Shown one piece after another: positions 14,821 through 22,146 of a stretch of DNA of 31,934 bases (positions within the stretch are counted from its first letter, which is position 1; each line of letters starts with the position of its first letter). The stretch comes from a virus. The DNA is taken from IMG/VR virus record IMGVR_UViG_3300009684_001783, positions 1 through 31,934 of that record; one strand, 5' to 3'. The position numbers were made by a program, and so were the translations under genes. Below the pieces are notes generated by a model, which did no database searches, was not told the origin of the DNA, and saw only the letters and a list, made by a program, of their open reading frames with translations.

Positions 14821-15273
14821 TCATTCCACATAAAGTGCAGAATTACCGTCGTGTTCTATGCATTCAACACTTCTTATAGTAACACGATGTGTCATATCCT
14901 GTGTATGAAGCCATGTCATAACATGAATGAACACATGCTCTGCAAACTTTTCACAACCTACACCTGGTAATATACGCAAATCACACAGTTTTTTATCACT
15001 CATTTGTTTGAACATTGCCAGTTCTGGATCATCTGCTGCAACCAATGTAGTGTGATCAAATTGTGTTCTTAACCAGTCTTTTATATGTGACATATAAGTG
15101 TCGTCAAATGTCCAGTCGTTTTCATCCAACCGGTGACATTCGAATACAAACTTAAAACTCAGTGCAGCACCATGTAGTAGATCGCAGCGATTGTGTATTG
15201 CACGCCACTGCCTATAACAACAACTTAGTCCTTCTACGTTTGTGCATGATTTAGTGCTAATCCAAAATGCCAT
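14821..15273 (-). CDS. QueD/6-pyruvoyl-tetrahydropterin synthase-like protein
   Basis: Encodes 150 residues, with AAGGACACAAC before ATG. The T-fold pattern of QueD/PTPS is recognisable: a CDLLHG motif (Cys30, His34), SFKFVFECHRLDENDW, FDHTTLVAADDPE (Asp73-His74), a GCEKFAEHV helix and a C-terminal VTIRSVECIE strand with a Glu that binds the pterin. QueD makes 6-carboxy-tetrahydropterin, an early step toward queuosine and 7-deazaguanine DNA bases. The usual HGH is HGA here, and the His expected ahead of the catalytic Cys appears as Tyr20 or is shifted (CCYRQW), so the zinc site looks incomplete. It may be inactive, use other ligands, or have a new substrate. No QueC, QueE or FolE is nearby. 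Confidence 0.65.
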   Translation of the reverse strand: MAFWISTKSCTNVEGLSCCYRQWRAIHNRCDLLHGAALSFKFVFECHRLDENDWTFDDTYMSHIKDWLRTQFDHTTLVAADDPELAMFKQMSDKKLCDLRILPGVGCEKFAEHVFIHVMTWLHTQDMTHRVTIRSVECIEHDGNSALYVE

Positions 15274-15282
15274 GTTGTGTCC

Positions 15283-15933
15283 TTAACTCAGTATAATGCT
15301 TTTTTGATGACCCACACGTATGGTGGGATCTACTATAATAGATTCGCCTATTTCAGCAGCAGTCCAACAAAATCCCACATCTTCTGCTGTGAATTCTGCA
15401 AATGAATCTTTCTCTACCCAACGAGGTCTAAACCATGGATATTCCATACGTTCCATAACACCCTTGGCTATTGCAATGAATCCAAAGCCCACATAGCTAA
15501 CAGCAAATGGATCGGTTCTAGTATCCAGTTCAGGCCTTGTCATAAACTCAAACTTGCCATCTTGTAGCAGGCGATTGTAGTCTAGGGTTTCAACAATGGG
15601 AAAGTCTCGGTTGCTGTGTGTGGGATAACAACCACTGACAATGGGCTTGTTGTGTGATAGCAGTTTGATGACATCGTCGCCCTTCCATACCATGTCGCTG
15701 TCTATCCACACTTGGTAATCGTAATCCAGTGTGCCGCCGAATGGTTTTTGCTGTTTTCCAGCAACATTGTTGCCACCCAATACACGATTGCGTGCATAGT
15801 AGACAACTGGATCATAGGCCATACTAAACGCCCATTCAATGTTGTTTGCACCACAGGTTGTCACAGTATCAGTCCAGGATCTTACCCAGTTGTCACTGAA
15901 CTCTCTACCTGGAAAACAGAATATCACTCTCAT
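15283..15933 (-). CDS. Family-2-like glycosyltransferase (GT-A)
   Basis: Encodes 216 residues. A GT-A fold is suggested by the early beta strand VIFCFPGREFS, and the metal-binding DxD motif is in WIDSDMVWKG (about 76-85). Later segments (IVSGCYPTHS, VSYVGFGFIAIAKGVMERM, FTAEDVGFCWTAAEIG) match the acceptor and catalytic-base regions; Glu and Asp in AEDVGF could be the base. The enzyme would transfer a sugar from a nucleotide sugar. AAGG precedes the ATG. Phages use such enzymes to modify DNA, virions or host surface; which applies here is not known. Confidence 0.85.
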   Translation of the reverse strand: MRVIFCFPGREFSDNWVRSWTDTVTTCGANNIEWAFSMAYDPVVYYARNRVLGGNNVAGKQQKPFGGTLDYDYQVWIDSDMVWKGDDVIKLLSHNKPIVSGCYPTHSNRDFPIVETLDYNRLLQDGKFEFMTRPELDTRTDPFAVSYVGFGFIAIAKGVMERMEYPWFRPRWVEKDSFAEFTAEDVGFCWTAAEIGESIIVDPTIRVGHQKSIILS

Positions 15934-15985
15934 ATCGAAACCTTATATTGTCATTACAACTATAAGATTACCATAGGGCCAATTC

Positions 15986-15993
15986 AATTTATA
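15986..15993 (-). promoter_or_regulatory. Late-promoter-like TATAAATT
   Basis: Minus-strand TATAAATT lies 53 bases before the glycosyltransferase ATG at 15933. It is 7 of 8 to the T4-type late box TATAAATA. No -35 is expected for this promoter class. Confidence 0.4.
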
Positions 15994-15995
15994 AG

Positions 15996-17285
15996 TCAAC
16001 GAGGTTTGATTATTTCAACAGTCCATCTACCCTTGTTGCGCAGATATCGCACCATTGTACGTTTCTCGATGTAGCCTACCAGCGCATCGGCTGCGTAGTT
16101 GCGTTTGCCTAAATGATCGTATACAGACATAACCATTACATCTTCCATTTTGGACATGTCCCACATGTCGCCATCATCTGAGTTAAGTTGTCCTCGATCG
16201 GCGTATTCTCTTGCATCCGTTGGCGTTAACGTAATAGCGGCTGTCATGCTCTCATATGCGGTTTCGGCATCACTGTTATATTCAAAATAACTAGGTGCAC
16301 GCTCCCAATCCACTTCGTCAGTTTCCTCATCCACGTAGCCCTGTTCTCGCAGCCAAGGATAGTAAGTGTCGTCACCGGCTTCCCATTCTGATAAGATCTC
16401 ACTTACAACGTCTTGCAATATATCATGATATTCTGTTAACACAGGCTGCAACTCGCGATCTGGTGCAAATGCAATCAAATCACTCATTGCATCTTGTTCT
16501 GCAACTGCAAAAAACTCTTGTAATTTTGGAAATCTGCCTTCTGCACCTAACAGTGAACTCAACGACACTGGATCGTCATTTTCGTCCATAAACTGACCAC
16601 TGGCAAAATGCAACTGATACTTTTCGCCTGCATATTTAGGCGTTTTTGGTATCAGTATGTACATGGGACCTTGACGGTTGTATTGGTCAAAATAATTGTT
16701 ACCGTGTACTGCTGCTGTACACCAACGTGTGTCACGTCCATACTTGCAGGCCGCAGCTTCATTTTCTGGTACAACGACTGTTACATCATCGTCTGCGTAG
16801 GCTTTTTTAGCTTTGCTGTTTTTATCTTCACTGTCGTCAACTATGTCTTCAAACTCGTCCATCTTGCTCATGAACTCGCTAGCAGTTTTATAACGATTGA
16901 TGTCGTTGAATGGTGCAGGTATTTTCTTTTTGCGATTCAGCTTGTCGAATTTAGCAACAGAATCTGCAAGAGTGCTTACCACATCTTCCAACTTGAGTAC
17001 GTGGCCTAGGGCAAACTGGCGAGCCATCCACTGTGTGTATTTTTTATTAGTAGTTGGATCTGCTGCTTCGATTGCGCTCATCGCATCATCTGTATAGCGT
17101 TTTTGATCTTCTGGCTCAGTTCTTGCAGATGATCCAAATTTATCAACTATATGTTGTAGTAGTTGATCCAGTGGCACACGCCATGCACTGACCCTATCTC
17201 GCAGTGCAGCTAACCATAAACTATTACCCAATGCTTGTACAGCACGGTCTCGTTCGTATTCTAATAATATATCACGTATTTGCAT
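15996..17285 (-). CDS. Conserved phage protein with GRDTRWCTA motif
   Basis: Encodes 429 residues. The N-terminal part is helical and includes a Gln-Trp-Met-Ala-Arg-Gln-Phe stretch. A central conserved block reads CKYGRDTRWCTAAVHGNNYFD, followed at once by NRQGPMYILIPK and then EKYQLHFASGQFMDENDDPVSL; this looks like a small beta domain with a strict Trp-Cys pair. The C-terminal part is acidic (EWEAGDDTYYPW, DEETDEVDWERAP). I have seen the block in other phage proteins as I remember them, but cannot give a function. The ATG at 17285 has an AATAAATA box only a few bases ahead, so the transcript may be nearly leaderless. Confidence 0.7.
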   Translation of the reverse strand: MQIRDILLEYERDRAVQALGNSLWLAALRDRVSAWRVPLDQLLQHIVDKFGSSARTEPEDQKRYTDDAMSAIEAADPTTNKKYTQWMARQFALGHVLKLEDVVSTLADSVAKFDKLNRKKKIPAPFNDINRYKTASEFMSKMDEFEDIVDDSEDKNSKAKKAYADDDVTVVVPENEAAACKYGRDTRWCTAAVHGNNYFDQYNRQGPMYILIPKTPKYAGEKYQLHFASGQFMDENDDPVSLSSLLGAEGRFPKLQEFFAVAEQDAMSDLIAFAPDRELQPVLTEYHDILQDVVSEILSEWEAGDDTYYPWLREQGYVDEETDEVDWERAPSYFEYNSDAETAYESMTAAITLTPTDAREYADRGQLNSDDGDMWDMSKMEDVMVMSVYDHLGKRNYAADALVGYIEKRTMVRYLRNKGRWTVEIIKPR

Positions 17286-17296
17286 ACTGATATTTA

Positions 17297-17548
17297 TTAA
17301 ACACTTAGCCTAAACTGCATTAGTTCTTCTTGGCTGGCAAATCCAATATATGCATGTCTTGCATCAAACCACCACGCCCAGGGTTGTTTACAATTATGCT
17401 CGCACCATTCTATCAATTCGTTTTCTATATAAGGCATTGTAGTATCTTCGTAATACGCAGTATGCCTATACACAAACGGTACATCGTCAGGCGGGATATT
17501 ACCCCGCCTGAACTTGCTTTCAGTGGACTTACGCCGGGAAGAAGTCAT
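17297..17548 (-). CDS. Small phage protein with acidic-Phe-type C-terminus
   Basis: Encodes 83 residues from ATG at 17548, overlapping the nitroreductase stop by 20 bases. An alternative start at 17437 gives 46 residues and would place the hairpin at 17487-17511 outside the gene. The C-terminus PWAWWFDARHAYIGFASQEELMQFRLSV resembles the other members ending at 3375, 3689 and 22147 (PWAW, beta strand, acidic residues, Phe). The true start is uncertain. Function unknown. Confidence 0.6.
   Translation of the reverse strand: MTSSRRKSTESKFRRGNIPPDDVPFVYRHTAYYEDTTMPYIENELIEWCEHNCKQPWAWWFDARHAYIGFASQEELMQFRLSV
17487..17511 (-). terminator. GC-rich hairpin after the nitroreductase
   Basis: TCAGGCGGG (17487-17495) pairs perfectly with CCCGCCTGA (17503-17511) over 7 bases, 18 bases after the nitroreductase stop codon. 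There is no T-run, so termination is uncertain. It lies inside the longer version of the next gene, where it would encode FRRGNIPPD. Confidence 0.45.
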
Positions 17549-18134
17549 ATATCATAACCTGCTCACGGGCAAGTTGGGTCTTGGGATGGGGAATACCTTG
17601 TGGGATACCAATTGCAATCAGCATGCCCACAACATGGTTGGCAGGCATATTGATAGCAGTGCCAACATCAACAGGGTTGAAGCCAATCATTGGACTGCTA
17701 GCATATCCCAAGTCAGTGGCTGCAAGCATGATTGCGGTAGCAGCCATACCCACACTGCGCATGGCTTCATCGCGTTGCATTTCAGGATTTTTGTCATAAA
17801 ATCCGCGAGTCATACCTGCCATAGTTTTAGCAGTGTCTTCGCCATTGGCATCCCAATAACGTTCGGTATTGTCATTCCACGCATTGAGATCTGCACAGAC
17901 TGCAAGCAATACACTGTTGACAGCAACTTGAGGTTGATCCCAGGCAGCACGCTTGATCTTTTCTTTGATACCACGGTCTCGAATTGCAACAAAGCGCCAA
18001 TTTTGAATATTAAAGCTGGTAGGTGTGGCACGAGCAGCGTCGATAATAGTATTGAGATCGTCGTCTGACATCATATGGCTGCTATCAAAGTCTCGTTGTG
18101 TACGTCTGGTGGCAATTACGTCTTTAAATTCCAT
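17529..18134 (-). CDS. Nitroreductase-family FMN oxidoreductase
   Basis: Encodes 201 residues from ATG at 18134 with AAGGAGAC upstream; the longer in-frame start at 18218 lacks a ribosome site. The FMN-binding pattern is clear: ATRRTQRDFD near the N-terminus, ARATPTSFNIQNWRFV (phosphate-binding and Trp), SVGMAATAIMLAATDLGYASSPMIGF and a C-terminal IPHPKTQL. Nitroreductases use NAD(P)H to reduce nitro or quinone compounds. A second member lies at 25999, suggesting a redox role for the phage in this host. Confidence 0.9.
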   Translation of the reverse strand: MEFKDVIATRRTQRDFDSSHMMSDDDLNTIIDAARATPTSFNIQNWRFVAIRDRGIKEKIKRAAWDQPQVAVNSVLLAVCADLNAWNDNTERYWDANGEDTAKTMAGMTRGFYDKNPEMQRDEAMRSVGMAATAIMLAATDLGYASSPMIGFNPVDVGTAINMPANHVVGMLIAIGIPQGIPHPKTQLAREQVMIYDFFPA

Positions 18135-18233
18135 GTCGGTCTCCTTATGGTATAACAGTGTATAGTCATTTGGTCGGTAAAACAATGTGTAGATGCGCAG
18201 AGTGATCGTGCAGGTCAAAAGAAACGTAAGTTG

Positions 18234-19043
18234 CTACATTTTAATCCTAGGCGCGATTATTCTACCTTTGTAGTAACCATTTGGTATTACGTCTGTTGGC
18301 GATATACGAAGATTATTTGTGCCATTTGTTATCCAAATACTAAAAGTTTTTCCCTTCATCGCAACAGACAATTTTGCTTTATGTTCATCTGATATCGTCC
18401 TGCCAAGTTGTGAACTAGACATTTTAGCTTTAGTTTCGTCTGATAATTTTTTACCTAAATTAATAGCAGACAATTTTGATTTGTGCTCGTTGGATAATCG
18501 TCTGCCAGTATTAGCTATTGATAGGTTAGCCTTATGTTCGTCTGATAATGGTTGTCCGCGTCCTCTGTGATGCCCTGTATTCGCAGCTGATATTTTTGCT
18601 TTTGTCTCGTTGGAACATATCTTGCCTTTACCAGCTGCTGATATTTTTGCTTTTGTTTTCGCTGTTGGTTTATAATTTCGATTTTTATTACGTAATTTTT
18701 CACGTGTTTCGTTACTTACAACTTTACCGGTATGTAATTCGGACATTGCCGCAGCATGCAATATTTTTAATCTTTCATATAATCTGTTTGTTGTGCGTTG
18801 TAATCGATTAGTAGATGCACACATCATTGCAGCGGCAAATATTAATTTATGATTAAAAGGGTAAATTTTAATTAAAAGCTGGTGAGCTACAAAATGTTCT
18901 CGTGCAGTTAGATTAACTAAGTTTGTTGCATCATCCGTACCGTCCATACATTTTGGTATAATATGATGCTTCTCTGTATATCCTGTGGTAATTCTAAGTT
19001 GCGCACGATATATTAACGCATCATATATCTTTTTATAATCCAT
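18234..19043 (-). CDS. HNH homing endonuclease with seven NUMOD3-like repeats
   Basis: Encodes 269 residues and is visibly more A+T-rich than its neighbours. An HNH catalytic region begins with EKHHIIPKCMDGTD (His26-His27) and continues with NLTAREHFVAHQLL (Asn44, His50, His54). About seven repeats of the NUMOD3 DNA-binding type follow (S-N/D-E-T/H-K-A-K-x-S-x-x-N-x-G-K), then a C-terminal ITNG...PNGYYKGR domain. This is a free-standing homing endonuclease that would cut related phage genomes lacking it, spreading its own gene. Its ribosome site lies inside a hairpin at 19045-19075. Confidence 0.9.
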   Translation of the reverse strand: MDYKKIYDALIYRAQLRITTGYTEKHHIIPKCMDGTDDATNLVNLTAREHFVAHQLLIKIYPFNHKLIFAAAMMCASTNRLQRTTNRLYERLKILHAAAMSELHTGKVVSNETREKLRNKNRNYKPTAKTKAKISAAGKGKICSNETKAKISAANTGHHRGRGQPLSDEHKANLSIANTGRRLSNEHKSKLSAINLGKKLSDETKAKMSSSQLGRTISDEHKAKLSVAMKGKTFSIWITNGTNNLRISPTDVIPNGYYKGRIIAPRIKM

Positions 19044-19044
19044 A

Positions 19045-19075
19045 AAATAACTCCGTAAATTATACGGAGTTATTT
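19045..19075 (-). promoter_or_regulatory. Hairpin sequestering the HNH ribosome site, with TATAAT in the loop
   Basis: A 13-bp perfect stem (19045-19057 with 19063-19075) with a 5-base loop. On the minus strand the stem's second arm contains CGGAG, which is the ribosome site 7 bases from the HNH ATG at 19043. TATAAT spans the loop. A transcript from upstream would hide the site; a transcript started at this TATAAT would lack the first arm. It could also be read as a terminator of the gene ending at 19103. Confidence 0.6.
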
Positions 19076-19102
19076 ACCTTTGTGCTCAACTGGTAAGATG
19101 TG

Positions 19103-19615
19103 TTATTGCCATTCGGCACCGTTTGCTCGCATCGAAATAATGCTATCAAGAGCAAACGTCCTGATAATGACTTTATTACTGGCAGACAATCCGCCTTGGC
19201 CGTTGTCTTCGCGACCTTCTGACAGTCCGTCAATCAACTCCTTTGCAATCGGGTAACCATCTTGCAGGTATTGTGTTTTTCCAGATTTAAGCACGATTAC
19301 TTCCAGATAGTGCTCGCCGTTGTGTTCGACAAATGCAGTACCCGGCACACGCTGGCCCCACTTGCGCGGTCCCAGCACAAACGTGTCGGGGTCCTTGCCC
19401 TCTGCTACAAGCCTACGCTTGACCATTGCATCGTATGCGCTGCCATTAGTGTTGCTAAAGCACATGACTTGCGAACCAGTAGTCTCTTTGGTAATGCGAC
19501 CTTGCTGCGGATTCTTTTTACCACCCGACAGTTTAACTTCAGTGACAGTGTCGATACCAACAAACGTACCGCCTGCAAGTGCTGCAAGTGCGTTTTGTGC
19601 AATTTCCAGTTTCAT
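19103..19615 (-). CDS. Hypothetical phage protein
   Basis: Encodes 170 residues, with GGAGTTACGCAA before ATG. The sequence has a basic Gly/Lys patch (LSGGKKNPQQGRITK), a FVLGPRKWGQRVPGTAFVEHNGEHYLEV core that looks like a beta domain, and a PIAKELIDGLSEGREDNGQGG segment. No catalytic motif recognised. It is a plausible nucleic-acid-binding protein because of its Lys/Gly loops, but that is only a guess. A weak promoter pair (TTGACG at 19672-19677, TAGTGT at 19649-19654) lies upstream. Confidence 0.7.
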   Translation of the reverse strand: MKLEIAQNALAALAGGTFVGIDTVTEVKLSGGKKNPQQGRITKETTGSQVMCFSNTNGSAYDAMVKRRLVAEGKDPDTFVLGPRKWGQRVPGTAFVEHNGEHYLEVIVLKSGKTQYLQDGYPIAKELIDGLSEGREDNGQGGLSASNKVIIRTFALDSIISMRANGAEWQ

Positions 19616-19693
19616 TTGCGTAACTCCGTGTGTGTTGCTTATGAGTTCACACTACAGTAGTCTGCATACCACGTCAATGGGATATTTGCCAAT

Positions 19694-20086
19694 TTAGGCA
19701 GATTTATTTGCCATTTTTTCTAGTCTTGCTGCACGAGCCGACGCTTGCGCCGCCTTGCTTTTTTCAACATGCGCAAGACCTTCAACCAGTGCAGTTTGCA
19801 TGGCAGCAATGCCCTTGTCGTCCAGTATCACTTCGCCTGTGGCAGTATAGTAACCTGTGAACAATACCTTTGTCGCTATGGTAATACGACGCCATAGGTT
19901 CTCCGGCCAATTATATCGCGGATAAATGCCCACTTCCATACTGATATTAAGTCCAACTGATTCAAGCTGCGCATGTGGCTCAAACCAAAGCTCGCAGTCG
20001 TGGTTGCTATCAAGGCAGTCACAGGCTATGCGCCAATGACCTGACCCATCTGAATAGTCGTTGAGTTTCATGAGTTTTTCTTGCAC
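19694..20086 (-). CDS. Hypothetical protein
   Basis: Encodes 130 residues from GTG at 20086 with AAGGAAC 4 bases before it; an ATG at 20071 is an alternative. The N-terminal domain has an HWRIACDCLDSNHDCELWFE beta-type motif with two or three Cys and His, which could bind metal. The C-terminal 50 residues are Ala/Lys-rich helix (KSKAAQASARAARLEKMANK). It lies immediately downstream of the tRNA in the same direction. Function unknown. Confidence 0.7.
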   Translation of the reverse strand: MQEKLMKLNDYSDGSGHWRIACDCLDSNHDCELWFEPHAQLESVGLNISMEVGIYPRYNWPENLWRRITIATKVLFTGYYTATGEVILDDKGIAAMQTALVEGLAHVEKSKAAQASARAARLEKMANKSA

Positions 20087-20103
20087 AGTAGTTCCTTTTG
20101 ATT

Positions 20104-20180
20104 TGGTAGGGAATGCAGGACTCGAACCAGCAACCTACGGATTATGAGTCCGGCGCTCTAACCAATTGAGCTAATCCCCC
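20104..20180 (-). tRNA. tRNA-Ile2 (anticodon CAU, lysidine type)
   Basis: On the minus strand a 77-nt cloverleaf folds: acceptor GGGGGAT/ATTCCCT, D-arm GCTC/GAGC, anticodon stem CCGGA/TCCGT (27-43 not paired), loop CTCATAA with anticodon CAT, T-loop TTCGAGT, discriminator A and encoded CCA at 20104-20106. The T-stem has a T-T mismatch. CAT alone could be Met, but the weak 27-43 pair, the similarity to bacterial Ile2 and the TilS gene 8 bases upstream point to tRNA-Ile2, which reads AUA only after TilS converts C34 to lysidine. One 3'-CCA is already encoded. Confidence 0.9.
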
Positions 20181-20188
20181 AATGTGTA

Positions 20189-20794
20189 TTATATAGCACG
20201 TTCCTTTTGATCATGCAACCGTTTCATAATCATTTTATGAATGCCGGGATTTACTTTAAGAACATGCGGCATCAACTCCTTGCGGATGTAGTTGCGAGTC
20301 AGTTCCAGCTTTTCATTGCTGGTATCTTCAATCCACGGAATATCACGTTGCGTACACCAGTTGCGCAACTCAAACTTTCTAGTACCTAGAAACGGACGTA
20401 CCACGTTGCCACGATGCAGTTGCGGTAGTTTTGGCTGGCCATTCAAGCTACCCCAGACCCAGGTTTCAACTGCATCGTCGAGATGATGTGCAGTAACTAC
20501 AGTTTCGCCCAATGCGTCTAAGAATCCATAACGCTGGTCGCGCCAATATGCTTCCAAGCTTTCGTTTCTACCACGTTCTTTATTCACAGTGCCGATCACC
20601 AATGGGATATTTTCAGTATCGCAATAGCTTTGAACAAACTGCAATGAGTCTTTGCTGTTGTCACTGCCGTGATCAAAATATGCAGCAGCGACAGTGTGAT
20701 TCCTACGCAAGAAATCCAATGCAGCCATAGAATCTACGCCGCCAGAACAGGCAACATACAATTCACGCGGCAGTTTTTCCATAAGCTTGATCAT
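20189..20794 (-). CDS. tilS: tRNA(Ile)-lysidine synthase TilS, N-terminal catalytic domain
   Basis: Encodes 201 residues. The PP-loop ATPase motif SGGVDS is at 17-22, the HHLDDAVET motif at 103-111, RPFL at 133-136 and the EDTSN ... RNYIR motif (156-171) that holds the tRNA anticodon region. These are the defining motifs of TilS. Most bacterial TilS proteins have about 430 residues with two extra C-terminal domains; this one keeps only the catalytic part (Aquifex TilS has about 311). It converts C34 of tRNA-Ile2 to lysidine. The tRNA lies 8 bases after its stop, so enzyme and substrate are on one transcript. Confidence 0.92.
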   Translation of the reverse strand: MIKLMEKLPRELYVACSGGVDSMAALDFLRRNHTVAAAYFDHGSDNSKDSLQFVQSYCDTENIPLVIGTVNKERGRNESLEAYWRDQRYGFLDALGETVVTAHHLDDAVETWVWGSLNGQPKLPQLHRGNVVRPFLGTRKFELRNWCTQRDIPWIEDTSNEKLELTRNYIRKELMPHVLKVNPGIHKMIMKRLHDQKERAI

Positions 20795-20797
20795 CTG

Positions 20798-21517
20798 TTA
20801 CACCGTATTGCGCCACGGATATTCACCGTTGTATCTACCATACATGACACTGTTGCCGTTGTCAAAGAATTGTTTGTTCACACTGTTGGGATTTCCATCC
20901 AGTCTGTAATTTAATGTATACAGGCCAGTGGTTCCCCATTGTGGAAAGTGTTGTGATATAGCTGATAGGAAACGTCTATCGCCTCCCCAGCCCCAATGCC
21001 ATGCAGAACCAATCTGTGTGATAACATCTCTGCGAATGCAGAAACTGCTGGTATCCACCAAGTGATGTTCACTGCTGAGATAGATAGGCCATTTGCCAAG
21101 GCTCTCGCAATCATCCAAACAGAGATAGTTGCCATACTTGTCTGTAATCTTACGTAAGCTGTGACCCCATTGCCAGTCATTGCGTTCAATGGCTGCTATC
21201 TGTGTGGACACATGGTTGTTGTCAAACCAGTTGTCTTGATCTAGAAAAAGTATGAAGTCTGTGTTAATCAAATGTCCGGCTGCTGCATAGATGCGGTGCC
21301 CGTAGAATCCATTGGCACCCGTGTTCTCCGGTAGCTGCAAAACATGCAAACGGTTTCGGTATGGTGCTATGACTGCGTCAACTGCTGTGGTAAACACAGG
21401 GCCGTCTGTTACAACCCATACACGGGTGTCTGCGTGATCTTGTGCAAGTGCAGATTCCACTGCTTTTGCCAGTTCATTGCTGCCTGTTGCAGCTATAACA
21501 ATTGTTGCTGTACTCAT
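20798..21517 (-). CDS. Family-2-like glycosyltransferase
   Basis: Encodes 239 residues with an early ATIVIAATGSNELAKAVESALAQ strand-helix, DGPVF near 39-43, a GANGFYGHRIYAAAG segment and the DxD-type motif FLDQDNWFD (91-99), followed by a GWGGDRRFLSAI acceptor region. The N-terminal layout is GT2. It precedes TilS by 3 bases in the same direction. With the cytidylyltransferase and the other GT genes it indicates glycan modification by the phage. Target unknown. Confidence 0.85.
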   Translation of the reverse strand: MSTATIVIAATGSNELAKAVESALAQDHADTRVWVVTDGPVFTTAVDAVIAPYRNRLHVLQLPENTGANGFYGHRIYAAAGHLINTDFILFLDQDNWFDNNHVSTQIAAIERNDWQWGHSLRKITDKYGNYLCLDDCESLGKWPIYLSSEHHLVDTSSFCIRRDVITQIGSAWHWGWGGDRRFLSAISQHFPQWGTTGLYTLNYRLDGNPNSVNKQFFDNGNSVMYGRYNGEYPWRNTV

Positions 21518-21539
21518 ATAGCATTGTGCAGTCTAACAG

Positions 21540-22091
21540 TTAACCTTGCAACCAAAGTGGGAACAAAGAGTTTTTATTATCAGTGCTGACAAAGTATCCG
21601 CCCGGGTCACTGGTGTTAGGCAGTATGCGCCAATTGGTATCTGCAACACAGCGTTTGATATCGCGCAGCGGTATATCTTGTGTGTAGCATATGTGTGAAC
21701 GTGGCGGTAGTTGTTTGGTCCATACCAATGCATCGTCTATCATTTGATGTGTGCCTATGACAACCAATTCATTTTCATCATAGGTATAATCTATCAAGTC
21801 TGGTGGCAAGTTCATTACTTTTTCTGAATATCCAGTGTATAAGAAATCTTCAAACTTGCGTTTCTTTGAAATATATTCTGCGCCATGTGAATTGCAATAT
21901 TCAATGATTGTTGCATGCTCGCGGTCGCTCATACCGGCAATACTCATGCCTTTTACCGTAGTGATATTCCACCACTTACGAAAACTATCGTCGTGCCGTA
22001 AATTCAATTCCCAACTTGCTAAAGCGAACGGAACTTTGTCTATACTGTTTACCATTCGCCTGAACATACGATATCTATGATGTGCAACCAC
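21540..22091 (-). CDS. Hypothetical protein
   Basis: Encodes up to 183 residues from GTG at 22091; ATG at 22067 or 22052 are alternatives, none with a convincing ribosome site. The sequence is rich in Trp, Tyr and Asp, with WWNITTVKGMSIAGMSDREHATIIEYCNSHGAEY and IDYTYDENELVVIGTHQMIDDALV. No motif is recognised. It lies 22 bases before a glycosyltransferase gene and may be part of the same process. Low functional information. Confidence 0.6.
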   Translation of the reverse strand: MVAHHRYRMFRRMVNSIDKVPFALASWELNLRHDDSFRKWWNITTVKGMSIAGMSDREHATIIEYCNSHGAEYISKKRKFEDFLYTGYSEKVMNLPPDLIDYTYDENELVVIGTHQMIDDALVWTKQLPPRSHICYTQDIPLRDIKRCVADTNWRILPNTSDPGGYFVSTDNKNSLFPLWLQG

Positions 22092-22146
22092 TTGAAAATA
22101 CTAAACCTTGTTGTATTATTTAAGAGATTTGCTAATATAATACAGT

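Noticed and set aside
18135-18233. Missed gene between the nitroreductase start and the HNH stop
   Set aside because: The 99-base gap holds only the nitroreductase leader with AAGGAGAC and no coupled reading frame with a ribosome site.
18350-18720. Tandem repeats as a non-coding repeat array
   Set aside because: These are the DNA copies of the NUMOD3-like repeats inside the HNH coding region and read in one frame.
20104-20180. tRNA-Met (elongator) assignment
   Set aside because: CAT alone does not exclude it, but the adjacent TilS, the weak 27-43 pair and the similarity to bacterial Ile2 make tRNA-Ile2 the better reading.
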